Below are positions 46,916 to 58,747 of a DNA stretch of 60,000 nucleotides, piece after piece (position 1 is the stretch's first letter; every line of letters begins with the position of its first letter). Origin of the DNA: Adiantum capillus-veneris (Eukaryota; Streptophyta; Polypodiopsida; Polypodiales; Pteridaceae); the NCBI GenBank assembly GCA_014529385.2, contig CM043944.1:45890268-45950267 (forward strand), written 5' to 3'. A model generated the notes under the pieces. The model searched no databases. It saw only the letters and a list, made by a program, of their open reading frames with translations, and was not told where the DNA came from. Both the position numbers and the translations under genes were made by a program.

Positions 46916-47300
46916 TACCTCTAGGATTTGCAATGCGAGGTTTCTCAAGGTTTCCAGGAGAGTTATTTCAGAGCACAATGCCCATTTCAACCCCAATAAA
47001 AATAAAAAAATCTCTTGATTACCATGGAAACGAAACTGTCTTCAATTGATAGCTCTGGATTCAGAGCATTGACAATGCCCATTTCAACCCCACAAAAAAT
47101 TAGAAGAAAAACCTTGATTACCATGGAAAAGAAAGTTTCTCAAAATGATAGCTCTAGGATTCGCAATGTGAGGTTGCTCAAAGTTTCCGCAATAGATATT
47201 TCAGAGCATTGACAATGCCCATTTCAACCAAAAATAATTATTTTTTAAAAATCTTGATTACCATGGAAAAGAAAGTGTCTCAAAATGATAGCTCTAGAAA
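46916..47300 (+). repeat. Three imperfect tandem copies, unit about 110-150 bp
   Basis: Each copy carries GACAATGCCCATTTCAACC or a variant of it, CTTGATTACCATGGAAA and ATGATAGCTCTAG or similar. Copies two and three are the most alike. It lies downstream of the STELLO-type gene. Confidence 0.8.
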
Positions 47301-47764
47301 CAACTATGGTATTTCATCCCATAGCTCACTCATTCAACAATGACTTCTTGCACCTCTGCTCATAGTTTTGGCATCTAAAAAGAGGGTAGGAGTTGCATTT
47401 AAAGAAACTAAAATTTTCCTCATAACCTTTTTGCCTTTAAAGCATACAACTGACAAGAACTCTTTTTTTAGGATGATTGGGATTTGAATACTTATTTAAC
47501 AACATGCTTACACTGGACAAGAACACACAAGCGCATATTGAAGTGATGTGTGATCAAATAAAACAATGTTGCAAATTTAGTTGATGAAGGGAAGAATTGC
47601 CTTTGCAATGTCATCAGCAGTGCATGTATGTTGGTGCAAGCGCTCAAACTGGAGAATGCATCTTAGTGGGATTGAAAGTGTACAAATTTACATCGACTAA
47701 CAGAAAATTGAGCTATCTACGAGACAAGCTCAGACATAGGCAAGACGAATGGAGACAATATCAA
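47301..47764. other. Spacer, probable 3' flank of the STELLO-type gene
   Basis: AT-rich sequence containing the presumed 3' untranslated region of the minus-strand gene; nothing else seen. Confidence 0.5.
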
Positions 47765-48537
47765 TCAAAGCACCTCCAAAAGAAGAGGGTCTCCTGATGC
47801 CATGCCTTTCATTATATGAAGAAGCTGACGTTGACTTGTAGCCTTCAAAGGCCTTACAATGTGGGCTTCAGCTGAGTAAACTGCATCAGACCCTGTTTTA
47901 TAGACTACATTACTAAAAGCCTCTGAATCAAAATTATCAAGGCGGTCCATTGAAAGGAAAATCAAAGGAATGGCCAACTCTTGATTAAGCTTTGCCTGAA
48001 TTGCTAATGGTACAAGCGAGATAAAATCCTCTACAAACCGCTTTGGAACGTAAAAGACTTCAGATTTGCTTACTACATAGTGTTTGTCATCAATATTTTC
48101 TCTGTAGGGAAGTCGGAATTCGATGGGAAGGTGTTTCACCATTGTCTTTACAGATTGTTTTGCACTTTCCTGAAAATACCATTCGGTTCCATTTCTGCTA
48201 TGACTAGCAGCCTTCCACGCCGCTTTTCCCACCTGAAAAGGAACAAAATTGTTCATCTCACACACGCCACACACACACACTCTACATGAGTCATAGACAT
48301 GCAACGTCTTCAATAATTTCAATGCATTGTTTTTCAAAGTGCTTGGCATCATGTGTGTCAAGCAAGCCCCCTTTAAAACAAAACGAATTCTTGACTTTCC
48401 CATCACTTACCTTGTGTAAATTCCATAGCTTAGTTTTATTGGCTTGCAGCAAATTCCAGTAGTTTAAAATGACGTAATCTTTCATAAAAAGGAAACCTTC
48501 TGCCTCCTTATGTTGCTCAAAAATTTCTGGAAGCAAT
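47765..48537 (-). CDS. STELLO / DUF288 family Golgi glycosyltransferase-like protein, last two exons
   Basis: Two exons with clean borders: 48537-48412 (acceptor CACTGCAG, donor GTAAGT) and 48232-47765 (acceptor TTTTCAG, stop at the end). They encode LPEIFEQ, VILNYWNLLQANKTKLW, SEVFYVPKRFVEDFISLV, AIPLIFLSMDRLDNFDS and the C-terminal GDPLLLEVL, which closely follow the end of Arabidopsis STELLO1/2 as I recall them. STELLO proteins are Golgi membrane proteins that help assemble cellulose synthase complexes. No stop or shift is present here. The N-terminal part, with the membrane anchor and the rest of the catalytic region, is not found in the remaining 11 kb upstream. Either a very long intron containing LINE sequence lies there, or this is a 3' fragment. 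Confidence 0.75.
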
Positions 48538-48574
48538 CTGCAGTGACAACGACATGTGAGTGGTCAATATTACT

Positions 48575-48679
<105 letters not shown>

Positions 48680-49012
48680 ATGAAAGTGGGGCTTTAAAAT
48701 CATGGGGGGAAATCCCATAACAAACCACAGGAAACATCTGGGGATAAAGATACTTTAACCAAGTGGTGAAGTATAGCTATCTGGATAGTGATCAAGTCTA
48801 CACAAATCTGCTCAAAGCTCTAACCACCTCGAACTGGCTCTGCAAACTCCCTGATATCCATAAAGTAATTGGCCTCAACCATTGTCTGCTCCTGTAAGAT
48901 ATCATAGACAGCCTCCCTCATCCAGGAGGAGTTACCATATAAAACCTGTACTTTGAATCTAATCATGGGGGACTCTCTTTGGGCCGAGGAAAATGTAACA
49001 TGTTCCTACTAA

Positions 49013-50032
49013 CTACAGGAAAAGAATGTCAACACAAAGTGGCCCACTCCTCAAAGAAACATATGCAGATCTCCATGGACCAACTACAAAGAACTGAGGT
49101 GGTAAGATCTCAGAGAGCGGGACATCTGCTGGAGATGCAAAGCCTGCTGAATAGTCAAAATCCTCAGCAAACTGTGAAGAATCACTCTCCTGCTCACCCT
49201 GAACATAGCCTACAATGAGGGGCACCTGTGACTGTATCTCCAAGAGATCCAAAGCCCTTCTGAATTCAAGAATAGGATGTGTTTGTCCCTGTCTACCTTC
49301 CTGTCTCTGTGTCTGCTCTACATTGTGCTTTTGCTCAGCACTCTGCTGTTGCTGACTCTGCATGACGTTCTATTGTTGTACAGAACTCTGCTGTGGTTGT
49401 GAGGGTTTTCTCCTCCTCTGACCAGTCTGTCTCTGTTGGTGCCCTTAAGGGCAATCCCTCACCAAGTGCCCCATCTCATGACATCTAAGCCATTGGTTTA
49501 ATTTGCCCGTAACCACAATCCTCTGCGAGTGTAGCACCCCTTTCCACTCAAAAGTGATGGTGACTAGAAAGACTATGGAAGGGATAGTAGCCACCTTTAT
49601 AGATGGCACAGATGTCTGAATCTGCACAGAGCGCATGAAAAGTATGCCAAAGATAGAGCCCATCTGCCTAAACATGTCTAGCAACCAAAAATGTGTTAGC
49701 AGCTCTGGAAAAGCTACTTTTACTGGACACTTCAAAACCTGACATCTGTCCTCAAAAGCAGCCAAAGAAAAATCCTCATACCACGGATGCAGAAACACTA
49801 ATCTGTCCTCGAAGCCAAGAGGAATCCGGCTGATGACCCGAGAGGCAAGTTCCTTTGAAGAAAAAAAAGCAACAAAAGTACCTTTGCCGAGCAAGATGAT
49901 ATCCTCCACTTTGCTTTCGTCCGAACCAGCTAGAGTGCACAAGAGACACTCCCAGACGTTGACACAAGCATAGGAACACCCTACCAGGTGGTCAACAGCC
50001 TCTCTTTGAAAGAGTCTCAATATGATCACCAA
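49013..50032 (-). pseudogene. LINE-type ORF1 remnant (DUF4283-like, degenerate CCHC knuckle)
   Basis: A frame from 50032 to about 49445 reads LLGKGTFVAFFSSKELASRV, LVFLHPWYEDFSLAAF and LLDMFRQMGSIFGI, the layout of the DUF4283 RNA-binding domain in plant LINE ORF1 and related proteins. It ends with WLRCHEMGHLVRDC, a zinc knuckle whose first Cys is Trp. After a stop the frame continues Gln-rich (SQQQQSAEQKH) to 49013. A further short frame at about 48965-48835 (IRFKVQVLYGNSSWMREAV) may be connected. No endonuclease or RT follows, so this is a truncated copy or a captured domain. Being inside the possible STELLO intron, it may be an intronic insertion. Confidence 0.55.
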
Positions 50033-50721
50033 CCTTTGCGTTGTAGATCTTCTGAAATAACCATAGAAGGTGCCATAGTACTTGAGAGAGGGCTAATAAG
50101 GTGATGCCCAATTCCAAACCCAAAAAGAGGAGGTGGAAGGTTGCGCAATGCGTACAAAGTGGGGAAGGGCAAAGGAGTGTGTGAGTGTGTGTGAGAGCGT
50201 GCATGAGCGAGTGTAATATGTATGTGGGCGCGAGCGTGAGAGGAGACGGGGCAGATGGCTGGGGTAAGGGTTAAGCGTGTACTAGAGAGGGAAAGCGGGC
50301 AAGAGGGGCGGGAGGGCACAGCGAAGGCAAGGGTGGGCTGGTGCGGCAAAGGCAAAGGCGGGAGTGGGCAGCAGTAGCAGCCGCGGGCTGGCAGGGTAGA
50401 GGCAGGCAGCAGGGGCTGGAGCAGGCAAGCGAGGGCAGAGGCAGGCGGCTGGGGCTGGCGCGAGCAGGCGAGGGTAGAGGCGGGTAGGCACGGGCAATAG
50501 GAGCAGGGGCAGGTAGCAAGGGTAGAGGCGGGGGCAGGCAAGGGCAAGCGGGGCAGCAGCAGATGGAAGCGGGGAGCTCCAACAGCGACAACAAAAATGC
50601 CGCGCAACAAAGCAGGGATGGGCAGGAAGGAGAAGCGTGACAGGGCAAGGGCTGGGCATGATGGGGATGCGACAGAGCAGGGGTAGGTCTAGGGTTTGGA
50701 GGGGAGGGACAGCTCGCAGCA

Positions 50722-50779
<58 letters not shown>

Positions 50780-50951
50780 AGCCTATGCGCACACTGCCTT
50801 GCACAAATATCTCTGCTGCGTCCGTCTGCCCTGCTGCGAACTGGCTTGTCTGCACGTTGCACACTGCTTGCTGGGGCTGACCCTGCACACAACTGACTCC
50901 GCAACAAAACCCTAATCCCCTACTACCCCCCCCCAAAAAAAAACCGCTGAC
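50033..50951. other. GC-rich simple-sequence region
   Basis: GGGCAGGCAAGGGCAAGCGG-like purine-rich repeats at 50270-50700 and a (CT)n tract. Long overlapping frames on the minus strand are Pro/Leu/Ala-rich and explained by composition. No gene supported. Confidence 0.6.
50724..50776 (+). repeat. (CT)n microsatellite
   Basis: About 26 CT units. Confidence 0.9.
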
Positions 50952-51525
50952 ATGCCAAAAAACGAGGAGGTGTAGATGGCCAACCTCGAAGATAAGGCGA
51001 CATCCTACTTGGCGGACACCCTCAACGTCCTCGCCAACCGACTCACAAGCTAGAGAAAGAGGTTGAAGGTTTGACCAAGGAGAAGGAAGCATGGAAGAAG
51101 GATAAGGGGAAGAGAGAGAAGGAGAAAGAGGAATGGAAGAAAGAAAAGGAAGAGCTGAAGGAGCAAGTCGAACTCCTTTGCGCTTCTATCGCATCCCTCA
51201 CCCCCGAAGAAGGAGAGATCAAAGCAGAAGCCAAGAAAGCCCTCAAGGAGGAGATCACCAAAGCTCTCACGACAAACATCGACGACAAATTGGAGGCCAC
51301 CAAGGAAGGATGGGTCTAAGTAGTCAAGAAGAATATCAAAAAAGAGGCGAGAGCCAAAACCCAAATAGATGAGGCGCTCATTTTACACAACCATTGAGGA
51401 AGAGAAGATGCCACAATCCCGCCGCCTCAATGTACGAGTGACAAGCATCAAAGAGGAGGAGGGGTCCACACCCGAGAGCGATGGGAAAGCTCTATGTATC
51501 AAGGTCGGGTACAAGGAAGACGAGA
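50952..51525 (+). pseudogene. L1-like ORF1, 5' half, cut by element C
   Basis: The first frame (MPKNEEV, then after a stop MANLEDKATSYLADTLNVLA) shifts near 51045 into a long charged coiled coil (LEKEVEGLTKEKEAWKKDKG, KEEWKKEKEELKEQVELL). It then reads RRLNVRVTSIKEEEG, where L1-type ORF1 proteins begin their RRM. The arrangement coiled coil, RRM, C-terminal domain is that of L1 ORF1p, an RNA chaperone of LINE retrotransposition. The reading ends KEDE at the left target copy of element C and resumes at 58748. Stops and a frameshift show it was already decayed or has decayed since. Confidence 0.65.
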
Positions 51526-51559
51526 TGTCACAAAGTGATGACGTGGCGGCCCAAAACCT

Positions 51560-51735
51560 AATTCTGCTAAAACCCTAACCCTAAAATCAGAAGCCCTAAT
51601 TATGCCCAAACCCCTAATTCTACTGAAGCCCTGACCCTAAAATCAAAAACCCTAATTCTACCCAAAACCCTAATTCTACTGAAACCCTAACCCTAAATTC
51701 AGAAACCCTAATTCTTCCATAACCCTTACCCTGAT
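51560..51735 (+). repeat. Telomere-like AACCCTAA words in the LTR of C
   Basis: Repeated CCCTAACCCTAAAATC and AAACCCTAATTCT units, an irregular array of telo-box-like words. Similar stretches occur at about 52015-52085 and 58000-58165. Irregular spacing rules out a true telomere array. Confidence 0.85.
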
Positions 51736-52187
51736 TTACTGACGTGGCGGGCTGACACGTGGCCTGCTGTACGGACACCAGCGTGATTTACGGAAAGCTG
51801 GGCAAATTTTGGCTTTTACTTTTACTCAATGCAAGAGATGAGAGAGAGAGAAGCTTTTGCTTTTATTTTATAAAAGCATAGAACAATGAGAGAGAAAAAG
51901 CTTATGCTTTATTTTAAAAGCTTTTGATTGGACAACTTTTTGGAACTTGCTTTATTTTATAAGCAAGAGAGAGAGAAACAGCCTTTGCTTTATTTATGGG
52001 CTTTTGATTTTCAACTTTCCCTAATTTTGCTGAAACCCTAACCCTAAAATCAAAAACCCTAATTCTTCCATAATCCTAACCCTGATTTGCTGACGTGGCG
52101 GGCTGACACGAGGCCTGCTGTACAGACACCAGCGTGATTTACGGAAAGCTGGGCAAATTTTGGCTTTTGCTTTTACTCAACGCAAGA

Positions 52188-52190
<3 letters not shown>

Positions 52191-52242
<52 letters not shown>
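52191..52242 (+). repeat. (GA)n microsatellite in the 5' LTR of C
   Basis: About 25 GA units; only a few are present at the matching place in the 3' LTR. Confidence 0.9.
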
Positions 52243-52244
<2 letters not shown>

Positions 52245-52704
52245 CTTTTGCTTTTATTTTATAAAAGCATAGAAGAATGAGAGAGAAAAAGCTTATGCTT
52301 TATTTTAAAAGCTTTTGATTGGACACCTTTTTGGAACTTGCTTTATTTTATAAGCAAGAGAGAGAAAGAGCCTTTGCTTTATTTATGGGCTTTTGATTTT
52401 CAGCTTTTGGGGCTTTGCTTTTGGCATCCCTTGTAACTTTAAATATGTGAGCAGGCCTCTCACAACTTAGAGCATCTGGACGCAGAGTCTGAGTGTGAGT
52501 GTCTGCCCGCACTCTTGTTCTTTGAACACAGATTAATATAAAAATAAATACCGAAAGGGGCGCCAGTCTTTGGGGCCAATATCTCTAGGCACGGAACTTT
52601 GCCGGGCCAGTGTCGAATAACTTGTGAATTGTGAACTGTTTTGAAGTGGTTATTTGGTGCTGTCGTGGTAGATTCTTGGCTTGGAGTGTCCAAGTCTGTT
52701 ACAG

Positions 52705-52716
52705 TGGTATCAGAGC
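52705..52716 (+). promoter_or_regulatory. Primer-binding site of element C
   Basis: TGGTATCAGAGC, initiator Met tRNA type, one base after the 5' LTR. Confidence 0.93.
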
Positions 52717-52772
52717 ACGGCTAATTTCTCTTCAACGGGAAATCCGATCCCAATTTTTTTTCCTGCGGCACC

Positions 52773-54289
52773 TATGGCTTCAGACAAGGATCAGTCGACT
52801 CCCTCTGCATCCGAAAATGCGGGAGGGGATCACAACGAAGATTCACGCGAGTATGCCCGCCTCGGCCTACTCCAGCGAAGCGTCAAGAGATGGAGCGTCA
52901 ACGATTCATCGGCGACGCAACAAAGATGATGCTCAATTTTGTGAAGGACCCAAAATTTGCAAAATATATGAGCGAGACCTCTTTCGATGAGGTGCATACG
53001 CAGTGGCAGAAGACCACAAAACCACCCACCCAAATCCGCTCTCAAGAAACCTCCTACCCCAGGAAGTATACAGAGAAAGAATTAGAAGAGGTGGTTGATG
53101 CCAGAATTGCTCAGCTTTTTGACGCGCAAAACAAAGCTGAAAAGCACGGCAAAAGCAGAAGAAAGGCACTGACTTCCCGGGCTATTTGGGCCGTCAGTCG
53201 ACTTTTGAAAAGGCAAAGAAACAGAAGAAGTGTATTTGATTTCAAGGAGTACCCAGTTCTTCTTCTTCTTCTTCTTCTTCTTCTTCTTCTTCTTCTTCTT
53301 CTTCTTCTGACAGTTCTTCTAGCTCATCCGACTCCAGCAAAGGAGACAAAAAAGGTAAAAAGCGAAGCAACAAGCAACGCTTCGGAAAGGGCAAGAAAAA
53401 GGCAAAGAAGTCTAAATCTCGCCCTGTGAGTGACAGTTCTACAGGACTCGTCTACAGACAGTTCAGACTCTGATGACAGCAACTATTATGCAAAGAAGAA
53501 GAATTTTTACAAAGCCAACCAGTATGACTTTCTGGAAGACAAAAGCAAGAAAGTCCGAGAGTTTAAGGAAGGGTGGACAGTCAATTAAATTTGACACGTT
53601 TTCTAGTTATAGACATGCTTCGAAGGCTTTGTCTTTTGTACAGCAGTTTGACATCGCTTTCGCGGGAAGACGTTACTCAGAGCACTCTAAGATTCGGAGA
53701 GCTGCCTCTTATTTTAAGGCAAATGCTTGAACTTGGTGGTCGACGCTTCTATTAAGCAAGACTATGGTTGACTCGAGAGTATGCGATATACGAACTGCTT
53801 GGAACCATCTCCAGATGACCAAGAAGGGAGAGATTCTGGAGCTCTTTTCTACCCGCCTCTTCATTTAAGAAGATCTCGTTCAAGGAACAGATTGAGCGGT
53901 TTACCTTGAGTCTACCTACAGAGATCCGAGATCACTGCTTGGAACAGAAGTCAGCTTCTATTCAGGAGTTGATGAGTCATGCAAAACTGGGTTTTGCCAT
54001 TCACTCTCGCAGTTTGACCTACCCACCTATGAGATCATGACACAAAGAGCCGAACAGACTTCAACAAATGAAAATAGAAAGAGGAAGAGCAACCCAAAAA
54101 AGAAAGATGCACGACCCAAGCTTTACTCCTCAGGAGCGAGCTCGCTTCATCAGGGAGGGGAAGTGCTTTGGATGCAAGGAAACTGGACATATCTCCGCGA
54201 CGTGCCCTAACAAGGCACAGAATCAACAGGATGAAGAAAGGCCAAAAAGTTCTAAAGCAGCTGAGGGACGTGGCAGAAAAGGCAGATAA
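52773..54289 (+). pseudogene. gag: gag of element C (broken)
   Basis: The frame opens at ATG 52773 (MASDKDQSTPSASENAGG) and shifts near 52880 to a frame with FVKDPKFAKYMSETSFDEV and YTEKELEEVVDARIAQLF. A (TTC)n tract interrupts at 53257-53308. The capsid core appears at 53573-53730 (FDTFSSYRHASKALSFVQQF, then TWW after a stop). A zinc knuckle CFGCKETGHISATC lies at about 54160-54205, preceded by PSFTPQERARFIREGK. At least four disruptions are needed to connect the parts. Confidence 0.75.
53257..53308 (+). repeat. (TTC)n trinucleotide run inside gag of C
   Basis: About 17 TTC units. In the gag frame it encodes poly-Leu; in another frame it encodes poly-Ser followed by SSSSSDSSSK-like sequence, so the original frame was probably Ser-rich. 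Confidence 0.85.
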
Positions 54290-54539
54290 CAAGCAGAATT
54301 GGTACCACATTGCGTGGCACCCGAACCGAATCAAAGGAATGAAAGTAAAAACTTTGCCGCTTTTAGGACAAAGGGAAAGATCAGGAAGCTCTTTTGAGGG
54401 AGCCAAGGCCAACTTCTTGAATTGGCGGCTCGATTTGGAATTACGCCCGACAGGCTGAGGCCACAGGCAGAGGTAGTTCGAGTGGCACCTGGAAGGGATA
54501 TTGCCATTACACCAAGCATTGGGAAACTTTGTTTGCAAT

Positions 54540-57100
54540 GACAGAGGTGTTTAGGGCACGAGGAGTTTTACGTATTTGCCAACTCGAAATCCCTTGGTAC
54601 CACAACAACAACGCCGTGGTTGACTACCGGGCCGAGAATGCGACTTTGACAAATGAAGGGCTTAGAGACTGTACTTGATGAACTTCAGTTTCTTTAATCA
54701 CTTTTTGGGAGAGAACTGAATGATGATTGAAGGTCAAATATGTTTTGACCTGAACAAAGAATGCCAAGATTTTTCTCCACACTCATGCCGATTGCTTTTT
54801 AGAGGGCCTGAGGATCATACCATTGATCTGATACCCATTGATCTGATACTTGGAAGCACGACACCGAACCGGCCACCTTACCATGTGAGCCGAGCCCAGA
54901 ACGAAGAGATTATGAACCAATGAGATCTCTCGGGAAAGGGTCTTGTCCAAACTAGTACTTCACCGTATTGCTCTCCAATGTTGTTGGTTTTGAAGAATGA
55001 CGGATCTTGGAGAATGTGCATCGATTATAGAGCTCTCAACAAAATCACCATCAAGAACAGATTTTCGATTCCTAGGATCGATGATATACTCGACAGATTA
55101 CAGGGATCCTCGTGCTTTAGCAGGATTGATTTGAAGAGTGGATATCATCATATCAGAATCGCGCCGGGAGACATCTATAAGACAGCCTTTCGGATGACTT
55201 TTGGGTTATTTGAGTTTTTGGTGATGCCTTTTGGCTTAACCAATGCTCCGGCGACATTTAACCGGATGATGGACAGGATTTTTCGAGACTACAGGCTATT
55301 TGTTGGCACTTTCTTTGACGTTATCTTTGTTTTCTCCAAGAATGAGGCAGAACATAGAGATCATCTGCTTCAAGTCTTTCAAGCATTACGAGATCACAAG
55401 TTAGTGATTAATGCAAAAAAAAGTGAATTTTTCCTACCAAAGATACACTTTTTGGGACAGATTGTCTCAGCAGCAGGAGTGCAAATGGATCCGGCCAAGA
55501 TAGAGACTCCGTGATTGGCCCAATTTGAAGAATGTCCAGGAAGTTGGATGGAAGCTTATTGGGACTGTGTTCGTACTACAGGCGGTTCATTCGAAAGTTT
55601 GCAGAGGTTGCTTCCCCTTTGCATATCTTGACACAGAAAGGAGTCCCTTTCTCGTGGGGACCCACAGAGGTGACTACCTTTCAGACTTTGAAAGAGAAAT
55701 TGACTACAGGACCAGTTTTGACTTTGTCGGACTTGCAGAAGTCGTTTGGAGTATATTGTGATGCTTGTGGTCGTAGTCTGGGTGCGGTCTTAATGCAAGA
55801 AGGCCATGTCATTGCTTACGAGAGCCGATTGTTCTCGAGGTCGAAAATGACAGCACAAATTTATGAGAAAGAGCTTTTGGCGGTTATCCATGCTCTTATT
55901 TAGTGGCGACATTACCTACTCAAAGCCAATTTTACGGTTTTCACAGATGATGCGAGTTTACGCTACTTCTTGTCACGGAAGCAGCTATCGGAAAAAGCAG
56001 ATGCGGTGGGCAAACATCTTGTCACGATTCACTTCCAGATTGTCCATGTGCAAGGACAAAAGAAATTGGTGGCAAATACTGTCCCGAAAGCCGTTGGTTC
56101 TGGCTATTTCCACGATACATCATAGGAACTTCGAGGATATGGTCGGTCAGTACGCCACAGCACAGATTTTGCAGATGTATCCAGTTGAATACAGAAAGGG
56201 GAGATAGTAGCGGACTATTCCATTCGGGATGGCTACTTGATGAAGAAAACTATGTTGTACATTACACATGCGTTGAGGGAAAAAGTTATGACCGAATGCC
56301 ACTGTCCGCCTTTAGGGGTCACCGCGGCATTGCTACCGCCATGAAAGGGGTAGAGAGATACTTCTTTTGGCCGAGACTCTAGAAGGATGTGGACGAGTTT
56401 GAGTGCAGTTGCTTGGTATGCCAAAAGGTCAAGTTGACAGGCATAAGCACAAGGATTGTTGCAACCTTTACCCATACCCACCCGCTCCTGGGAAAGTATT
56501 ACAATGGATTTCATCTCCCGAGAACACACCCTGGGCACGATTGTTTATTCAACAGGTCTTCAGATTACATGGCATGCCTGAGACGATTGTCTCCAACAAG
56601 ATCCCAAGTTCACGAGTTTGTTTCGAACTACTATTTGGGAGAACATAGGTACGCGGTTGCAATTCTCGTCATCGTTCCACCCGCAGACTGACAGGCAATC
56701 AGAGATTGCTAATTCAGTGAAACACGATTAACTCTTTGATGGAGAAGGTGCCATTTGAGATTCTTGAATTTGCTACGAAGGTTTCACCCTTCCTTAGCAT
56801 GAAAGATAATATTTTTCTTTGAAGCCAACCAATTCACGAGGGACTTGGTCCGGAAGGCTTTGCAAAATTTTTAGGAAAGACAAAAAACGGCAACAGATCG
56901 CCATCGTCGCGATTTGAAATTGAAGGAGAATGATTAGGTGCTCTTACACTATAGAAAGGCACGCTCGAGAAAAAAAAGAAAAAGGGAAAGGAGCGGCTTC
57001 TTTGTAAGCTTAGCATGACATGGTGTGGACCTTTCCAGATTTTCCGAAAAGATAAATGATATCTCCTTTGGACTGAAGCTGCCAGAATACTTGGAGGATT
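54540..57100 (+). pseudogene. pol: pol of element C: RT, RNase H, integrase (broken)
   Basis: RT at about 54978-55514: SWRMCIDYRALNKITIKNRF, YHHIRIAPGDIYKTAF, FGLTNAPATFNRMMD. The catalytic box reads FFDVIFVFSK, so the second Asp is Val and this RT would be inactive. RNase H at 55532-55903 (VYCDACGRSLGAVLM, KMTAQIYEKELLAVIHAL). Integrase zinc-finger ligands appear at about 56310-56435 (GHRGIATAMKGVERYFFWPR, CSCLVCQKVK). The core is fragmented after 56480. The protease region before 54960 is not recognisable. Confidence 0.75.
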
Positions 57101-57974
57101 TACATTATTTTTCATGTGAGTCTCTTGAAGCCTTTTGAAGGCGATGTGCCTGTTGATGAACAACCCGAAATGGACGAAAACGAGCATATACTCGTTCCAG
57201 AACAGACATTCGCACAGAAAGAAAGAAGGAAGGTAAAGCGAACTGGCGGTTCTTGGATTAATTCAAGACCTGCTTCGCCTTGGATGCGAAGCAAATGGAG
57301 GAGGAAGACTTAGCAAATATTCCTGGGAATGAGAATCTTTACCTTGAAGCTTTTGGTTTAGCATAGTCTATTCCAAATGGAACCCAAAATTCAGCTTGGC
57401 CAGAGATCTAGTGCAGTGGGTTTGCACAAGAGGGGAGTTACTCCGCTCCTTTGTCAACAGATGCCTCGATTTTTCAAATACTAGAGTCACTGATGTCTCT
57501 TTGAGCTTCAGGGATACTAAGAGCTGACAGTATTCTGTTGGATGACTTTATGAAATGGAATTCCGGAAAATATGAAACTGACTTGTTCTTGACTTGTTTA
57601 AGTGCAGGAATTGATAGACGAAATGACTGCATCATTTTGGTCTAATTGATCTCGAATAGACATGGTTGCAATAGGGGTTAGTCAATCAAGCATCGATGAG
57701 GTCCCGACTCGATCTAAATGCGATTGCTAGCTACATTGCCGATAAATCATGGTCTAAGATCCGAATGGATGTTGAATGTCATGTGATGTCCTGTGATGTC
57801 GAGTGATGTCCTGCGATGTCGTGTGATGCGATTGTCGATTGGTACATGTGCTAGATATGTGTTCCTAGTTAGTAGGTACTAACAGTCTCAATGTCTGCTA
57901 AGACGGTTTTTATGGCCTCTATCTGTTTTGCAGGCGTAATCGAGGGCGATTACAATGCTTTCAAGAGGGGGGTA
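57101..57974 (+). other. 3' non-coding end of element C with polypurine tract
   Basis: Degenerate pol end and non-coding sequence, including a short run of TGTGATGTC-type repeats at about 57779-57835. It ends with TCAAGAGGGGGGTA at 57961-57974, the polypurine tract. Confidence 0.7.
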
Positions 57975-58747
57975 TGTCACAAAGTGATGACGTGGCTGCC
58001 CGAAACCCTAATTATGCTGAAACCCTAACCCTAAAATCAAAAACCCTAATTCTGTCCGAAACCGTAATTATGTTGAAACCCTAACCCTAAAATCAAAAAC
58101 CCTAATTCTACCCAAAACCCTAACCCTAAAATCAAAAACCCTAAATCTGCCCTAACCCTAACCCTGATTTGTTGACGTGGCGGGCTGACACGTGGCCTGC
58201 TGTACGAACACCAACGTGATTTACGAAAAACTCGGCAGATTTTGGCTTTTGCTTTTACTCAACGCAAGAGATGAGAGAGAGAGAGAAGCTTTTGCTTTTA
58301 TTTTATAAAAGCATAGAACAATGATAGAGAAAAAGCTTCTGCTTTATTTTAAAAGCTTTTGATTGGACAGCTTTTTGGAACTTGCTTTATTTTATAAGCA
58401 AGAGAGAGAAAGAGCCTTTGCTTTATTTATGGGCTTTTGATTTTCAGCTTTTGGGGCTCTGCTTTTGGCATCCCTTGTAACTTTAAATATGTGAGCAGGC
58501 CTCTCACAACTCAGAGCATCTGGACGTAGAGTCTGAGTGTGAGCGCCTGCCCGCACTCTTGTACTTTGAACACAGATTAATATAAAAAGAAATACCGAAA
58601 GGGGCGCCAATCTTTGGGGCCAATATCTCTAGGCACGGAACTCCGCCGGGCCAGAGTCGAATAAATTGTGAACTGTGAACTGTTTTGAAGTGGTTATTTG
58701 ATGCTGTCGTGGTAGATTCTTGACTTGGAGTGTCCAAGTCTGTTACA
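57975..58747 (+). repeat. 3' LTR of element C
   Basis: 773 bp, without the internal duplication of the 5' LTR, ending GTCTGTTACA before CGAGG. Confidence 0.92.

Larger units (their letters stand above)
51526..52703 (+). repeat. 5' LTR of element C, with internal duplication
   Basis: 1,178 bp against 773 bp in the 3' LTR. A block starting around 51735 (GACGTGGCGGGCTGACACG) is repeated about 350 bp later (from about 52091), which, with a longer GA tract, explains the size difference. The left end is rich in AACCCTAA words. Confidence 0.88.

Noticed and set aside
50026-51092. Long minus-strand Pro/Leu/Ala-rich frames
   Set aside because: They lie on GGGCAGG-type simple repeats and a CT tract, and three frames are open at once, as expected from low-complexity DNA.
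51560-51735. Interstitial telomere array
   Set aside because: The AACCCTAA words are irregularly spaced and interrupted, and the same block is in both LTRs of a retrotransposon, so it is LTR sequence.
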